A DNA stretch of 64,000 bases from the NCBI RefSeq assembly GCF_041146795.1, contig NC_135185.1, positions 23,332,529 through 23,396,528 of the forward strand, read 5' to 3'. The position numbers and the translations under genes were made by a program. This DNA is from Maylandia zebra (taxonomy: Eukaryota > Chordata > Actinopteri > Cichliformes > Cichlidae). This document shows, piece by piece, positions 58,986-64,000 of the stretch; positions within the stretch are counted from its first letter, which is position 1; each line of letters starts with the position of its first letter. The notes under the pieces are model-generated. The model searched no databases, had not been told where the DNA came from, and saw only the letters and a list, made by a program, of their open reading frames with translations.

Positions 58986-60180
58986 TGTTCAAGGTTCAAG
59001 GTTCTTTATTTGTCACATGCATAGTTATACAAGTATAACACACAGTGAAATGTAGCCTGACACGCTCCTCGACATGTGCAAAAATGGGGGGGGGGGGGGG
59101 GGGGTAGAGGAAGAACATTATATATATATATATATATAGTATATACATTGGGTGAATGTGCAGTAGTAGCAGCAAGCAGGCGAATTTTGTACATTAATAT
59201 GAATAGACATCTGACTATTTTACAGGATAGACAATATAAACATATTTAAAATTAAAGGAATTTGGAATGTACATTGTTCCTTGGTTTAGAGTGTCTGGAA
59301 GAGAATCTTGTCTCAGTCAATTATAGATGATGTGAGAGGGCGGGTGTGTGTGTTTAGGGCCCGGATGGCTTGGGGATAGAAGCTCCTCTTGAGTTTCTCT
59401 GTCCTTGCCTGGATGATGCGGAAACTTCTACCAGATTGCAGAAGTTTGTTGCCAGGATGGGACGGGTCCTTCAGTATCTGCGCTGCTCTAGTCCGGCATC
59501 TCCTGGTGTAGGTGTCCTGGAGCGGGGGGAGAGCAATCCTGCAGCAGCGTTCTGCTTTACGGATCACTCTCTGGAGAGCTTTTTGGTCCTTCACACAGCT
59601 GTTCCCAAACCACGATGTCATGTTCTGTGTGAGGATGCTCTCCACAGCGCCTGTATAGAAAATCCTGAGGATCTTTGGAGAGACCCTGAACTTCCTCAGT
59701 TGTCGTAGGTGATACAGGCGCTGCCTAGCCTTTTTGGTCTGGACCTGAATGTGGGCAGCCCATGTCAAGTCTGAGGAGATGTGCAGTCCTTTAAGATACT
59801 TGAAGGACTGCACCCTCTCCACTTGATGATGATAATGGGCTTGTAGTCTCTGTGCTGACCCCTTCTGAAGTCCACCACCAGCTCTTTGGTCTTGCCGACG
59901 TTCAGCTGGAGGTGGTTGTCCTGGCACTATGATGCCAGATTCTTCACTTCATCCATGTAGGCCGCCTCATCGTTGTTGGAGATGGCACCCAACACCACTG
60001 TGTCGTCAGCAAACTTCACAATGGTGTTGGAGCCATGGGTGGCCACACAGTCTGAAGTGTAGAGGGAGTAGAGCAGTGGCGAGAGGACACATCCCTGAGG
60101 TGCTCCTGTGTTGATGGTGATGCTGTTAGAGACGCATCCACCCAATGTAGATGTGTAAGCAGCCACCCCTGTATAGACTT
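58986..60180 (-). mobile_element. 5'-truncated L2-like LINE
   Basis: On the minus strand, from right to left, it encodes GAPQGCVLSPLLYSLYTSDC and FADDTVVLGAISNNDEAAY (60150-59960). After a frame change come ERVQSFKYLKGLHISSDLTW, RLYHLRQLRKFRVSPKI and SWFGNSCVKDQKALQRVIRK (59820-59550). The protein end RSFYPQAIRALN falls near 59350. The 3' end shows TTCTTTATTTGTCACATGC with a short (TTCAAGG)n tail at 58987-59005, typical of fish L2 elements. At least one frame break is present. A G-run (59084-59104) lies in its 3' part. Confidence 0.8.
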
Positions 60181-60311
60181 GCTACATTATTACTGATTCA
60201 AAAAACAAACAAAGTAAAGGTTACATCAGGTTACACATAGTAAACTGATCTGGTTTGTAATTATGTCTGCAATGTGTCAAAATAAATACGTATGTAAGTG
60301 GCGTAAAGTAT

Positions 60312-60490
60312 AGAAGAAGAAGAAGAAGAAGAAGAAAGTGTACTTTATTGGTCCCCGTGGGGAAAATCCCTCTCTGCATTTAACCCATTCACTCAGTGAA
60401 GCAGTGGGCAGCCACTGGGCGCCCGGGGAGCAGTGTGTAGGGACGGTACCTTGCTCAGGGGTACCTCAGGGTAGCTGTTCAGGGGAATCG
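60312..60490. repeat. (GAA)n plus LINE 3'-tail-like repeat
   Basis: A GAA run (60312-60336) is followed by TACTTTATTGGTCCCCGTGG and the same block seen at 13280-13400 (CTCTGCATTTAACCCATTC, GCAGTGGGCAGCC, GGGAGCAGTGTGTAGG). The two copies differ by scattered substitutions and a short gap. Confidence 0.65.
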
Positions 60491-61131
60491 TATTTCAGGG
60501 GAATAGTATTTCAGCTTGTGCTGAATGAAGGGGGAAACCGCAGAAAATGTTTCTCAATGCTTGAGTAAATGTACTTTTCACCCTGTCACAAGTTTGTGAC
60601 ATAATCAACAGAAGCTGTCGGCATATTTCATCACTCTAAAGGGATCATAAACCATTCCTGTGTATATTTTATCAGCAGGCTCGGCCTTTGGAGGTAATAA
60701 TCAACCTAACCAGCTGGAGCATTAGTAGTTTCTGTTTTGCAGTGCTTTTTCTGCACAAACAAGTGTATTAAGCTGGGTCAGGATTGAGCAGTCACACTAC
60801 AGTACACTGTTTCATGAATTATTGCCAATTAACCCTCCATTTCCCACCACCCACACCATACAGTCCCACTAGTATTTGTCTCAAAATGAAAACACATTAC
60901 AAGTATACACAAAATTACCACAGAAACTTAATTCAGTGTTTATTTTACTGCATATATTTATATATACATAGACATATGTATTTAAGTTACAACATTAATT
61001 TATCAAAGCAAACAGGATCATATATAACATTGTACAGTTTTGAAAAACAGCCTCATTGTCAATGTTTGAGTAGCTCTTTATCCCCCCCCCCCTTCCCCCC
61101 CTAGTTAGTCCCATGAAAAAACATAACAAAG
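60491..61131 (-). other. spacer and plb1 3' UTR
   Basis: This is minus-strand 3' UTR of plb1, with an AATAAA near 60940, about 190 bases past the stop codon. A C-run (61083-61106) lies inside it. Nothing was recognised left of the poly(A) signal. Confidence 0.45.
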
Positions 61132-63887
61132 TTAAAATTCTGTGCCCTTCATCTGCCCCGAAGTCATCATCTTCTTCTTGTTCTTCCTGGCTTTGTAGGA
61201 GAAGAGGAGCCAGGTGACAGCTGAACCAATCAGAAGGCCAACAACCGCCAGCACAGCAGCGAGCCATGCTTGCACAGTGTTAGGACACTTTGGATTGCCC
61301 GAGGCTTGTGGTGTGATGTCAGTTATGGGTGGTGTGGCTGTGACTGCAGGAGCCACACTGTTTATCTTTGTGAAGATGTAAGGATGTTCCTGGAACATAT
61401 AAATAGGATGTCAAAGTTCAATTCCATAAACCTGTAAGAAAGCTGCAATAAGAAGTGCTTCTGCAGCTGATTCCTTACCTCAGTGGGACACTTGATTCTG
61501 TCTCTGCCATTTGAAAAGGCGTTATACGTCTGTTTTTCCCCAACTGGTTCCATCTAGAGACAAAACCACAAATGCATGTCTGTTCAGCATAAATTGCAGG
61601 GAGATGTTGTAATTATAAAGGCAAACAGTTATCCCTTTACTACCCATATTAAAAGACTCACCATGTTATTCCACACAGCTACAGCCATGTCAGCATGTCC
61701 CCGTTCACTGAAGTGGAAACAGTCCTGGGAGAAGTATGTGACATCAGGTTGGCCTTCCTGCACGAGGGAAAACACACAATCATCCCTGTTTGTGGGTAAA
61801 ATGCATCCTGAGCACTGACAGACGTGTTACTGTCCGCAAACTAAATGTTTACATATAAATACATGTAGAGCGTAGTGGAGGGTGATGCGCACACGGAAGA
61901 CTTACAGCATTGAAAGGTAAGATGGTGCTTTTAAAAAAAGGCTGGAGAACCACAGCAAAATCCTCTTTGTCGTCATAGCGACCTCCATCCAACAATTTTT
62001 CGGTTTCAGTCTGGGAGTAACAGATGGCTGATGTTATTAAGGTAATGTAACAATCCTGATTCATCAACACTTGTTCAGAATCAAACATTTTACTATCAAG
62101 GCTCCAGCCTGCTAACCTGGTATTCCCGATTGATTCGTTTTGCTTCTGCCAGCTCTGGTGAATTCTCTCCCGGGTCCAAGAAGCATCGGCAGACAAACCT
62201 GGGGATACACAGGGAAAAATCACTGATTTGTTATTCATTCTGGTATGAGGCAGTTGTGTCATACAATACAAATTATATCTGATATTCTAGTTTTTCTCAA
62301 TAGACAGTGCAATGAAGAGGAGGGGATCTACAGGAAAGGGCCTCAGGTCGGAGAACCTCGGCTGTTGTATTTAGCCTTACAGCATATAGTCGCTTGCTCA
62401 ATCTATCACCTAGACCTGATGTCTTATGACAGATTCCCTAGATATAGACGAGAAGTGATTTAGACTGCCTTGTAATCAATGGTCTTATTCATGAAAAGTT
62501 GCTTAGATTGATGAACATACTGTTGCACCACATTGCACCCTAGGGTGTCCTTATTGATCTTGCGAAGACCTTCAATTTCCAGGATCCCCAGCACGTTCAC
62601 AATCGTCCTGGGAACCTACAATTAAAAAAAAAATCATAGAAGAGTGGAGCTAAAAAACTGGATGAACCCAAATATTTTTTTGGTTCAGAATCTCTTAAAG
62701 GTATCTTCACTTATGAGCTTACTATATAATATTATTCTTTTTACGTCAATAAAAATAGTCTCACCTCATTGTACAGCATGTCCAAGCTTGTCATCATATG
62801 ATAGCTGTAGTTCTTAGGTGAGTGCATGGCCTGTAGTTTGGAGAGATGCAATCAATAAGGCTATTTATTAACACATGAACTTAGTTCAGTTCAGCCACGA
62901 CTTTTTGCCCCACCCACCACACCCCATTAGTGTTTTCTTTTCTTTTTGTTGTAGCCAGCAGCATAATTAAGGCAGATATGAGGGGAATGTGGCCAAGTTT
63001 GAATCCACCAAGAGAGAGCCATGCAACATGTAAGAGCGCACTAGCAACAACTAACCCTAAGCTGTCACTACAGTCTCAGAGCTCATCTTAAATTGATGCT
63101 GCACTTTGATATTCTGCTTCAAAGCACAAACATTAAAAGAGAGACTACCCTGACAGTGGAGCTTGAGGGGTGTAATGGGAGAGGGGGTGTGGGGTGGGTT
63201 TAAAATGAGAAAGGAAAAAGCGGGAGCGAGCAAGACAGAGACAGGAAGAAGAGAGTCTCGGTTGACTTCTGTGTTGTTTATGCCTCTTAGAGAACAAGGC
63301 CTGTCACTGTGTTCTGTGTGCTTGTTCAACGCAGACATAGGCCGGGGTAGAGGAGGGAGGGGGTGATCTGTGTTGCAGGGCTAAAGCGACAGAATGTGCT
63401 TATTGAAAACAAACCATGTCTGCTCTCATCTCTGTCTGACACAATAAAACAATAAACGGGGGGGTGCTCACAAGGCTTAATTATTCTGCTCCAGTGCTTA
63501 GTTCCATTTGGGGAGTGATGATATCTCGAGAGGGCGTTTAACACCACTGGATGTTTAAGCACTACACTTGCAGAGGGAAATAATTTTTTCCCTTAGAAAT
63601 GCCCTTCAAACCACATTTCCTGTGACGACTTAAAGCAACTCACCCGATCGTTGCAGTATTGACACAGGTCATTCCCTCCGATGAAGAGGGTCACAAGCTT
63701 CCAGTCGTTCTCAAAATCCACGGCCTAGTTTGATTGGTGGTGACAGATTCAGAGAGACAGGTTTAATTACATGTGTTTTCCCGCAGAAAACGTGGCAAGG
63801 CTTGAGACAAGGCTACATTAAAAATCACTTGGTAATGCATGTTAAACTCACTGGGTCCTCTTTCATGGCATCAATAAGGCTTCTGAC
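61132..63887 (-). CDS. plb1: phospholipase B1, membrane-associated; C-terminal part, gene continues past the right edge
   Basis: PLB1 is a brush-border and secreted-type lipase of the GDSL class, built of tandem lipase repeats and a C-terminal membrane anchor. Exons seen: 63852-63887, 63644-63724, 62765-62830, 62521-62615, 62117-62199, 61906-62010, 61662-61757, 61479-61553, 61132-61389, all with GT-AG borders and consistent phase. They encode the second part of the last lipase repeat: [20 protein letters not shown] with the GxND block, [11 protein letters not shown], and [18 protein letters not shown] with the catalytic Asp and His. Next comes a linker, then the span [20 protein letters not shown] with a basic cytosolic tail ending GTEF. 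The GDS block with the catalytic serine lies upstream, outside the window. The gene sits head-to-tail upstream of ppp1cb, as in human 2p23. Confidence 0.92.
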
Positions 63888-64000
63888 CTGTGCAGGGATT
63901 TGTCTGCATGGAATTGCACATAATTAGCCCATGCAATGCTTCCAAGATAGCATAGTAATAAAGCCGTTTATATATCTGATAACACGTCAACGTCAGAACT

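Overview
The window is teleost fish nuclear DNA, most likely from a spiny-rayed fish. The genes are split by GT-AG introns, the spacers are rich in LINE, hAT, Tc1 and CA-microsatellite sequence, and every recognisable protein is a vertebrate one. Seven host gene copies can be modelled and all lie on the minus strand, so transcription runs right to left: plb1 (C-terminal part, running off the right edge), ppp1cb, manea, an intact fut9 copy, a broken fut9 copy, an FHL-family LIM gene best read as fhl5, and a tgfbrap1-like (Vps3-type) gene.

1-9 kb: tgfbrap1-like (11 coding exons, about 830 aa) and fhl5 (5 coding exons, 281 aa). 9-13 kb: gene-poor spacer. 13-35.8 kb: a large tandem duplication. 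Unit A (about 12.97-24.05 kb) holds the broken fut9 and later gained a LINE fragment, a hAT element, an older LINE and a three-layer nest of repeats. Unit B (about 24.05-35.8 kb) holds the intact fut9 and gained a solo LTR just after its stop codon and a 2.9-kb terminal-inverted-repeat element that carries a decayed multi-exon SAMD3-like gene. Because the two units share flanks, several insertions can be read against an empty site in the other unit. 35.8-38.6 kb: CpG-richer non-coding sequence, possibly the old fut9 promoter, and spacer. 38.6-41.8 kb: manea (4 coding exons, 440 aa) with a Tc1-like element in its first coding intron. 42.5-45.9 kb: two LINE remnants facing opposite ways. 46-58.7 kb: ppp1cb (8 coding exons, 327 aa). 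59-60.5 kb: another LINE remnant. 61.1-64 kb: the 3' end of plb1.

The genes form two synteny blocks known from human: MANEA-FUT9-(UFL1)-FHL5 on 6q16, in the same order and relative orientation but with no UFL1 seen here, and PLB1-PPP1CB on 2p23. The tgfbrap1-like gene beside fhl5 mirrors human TGFBRAP1 near FHL2 on 2q12, which suggests an old paralogous pair. There is no operon logic. The products act in lipid hydrolysis (plb1), protein dephosphorylation (ppp1cb), Golgi glycan trimming and fucosylation (manea, fut9), LIM-domain scaffolding (fhl5) and endosome tethering (tgfbrap1-like). The most unusual item is the TIR element at 31.2-34.1 kb carrying a spliced SAMD3-like gene remnant but no transposase that I can recognise.
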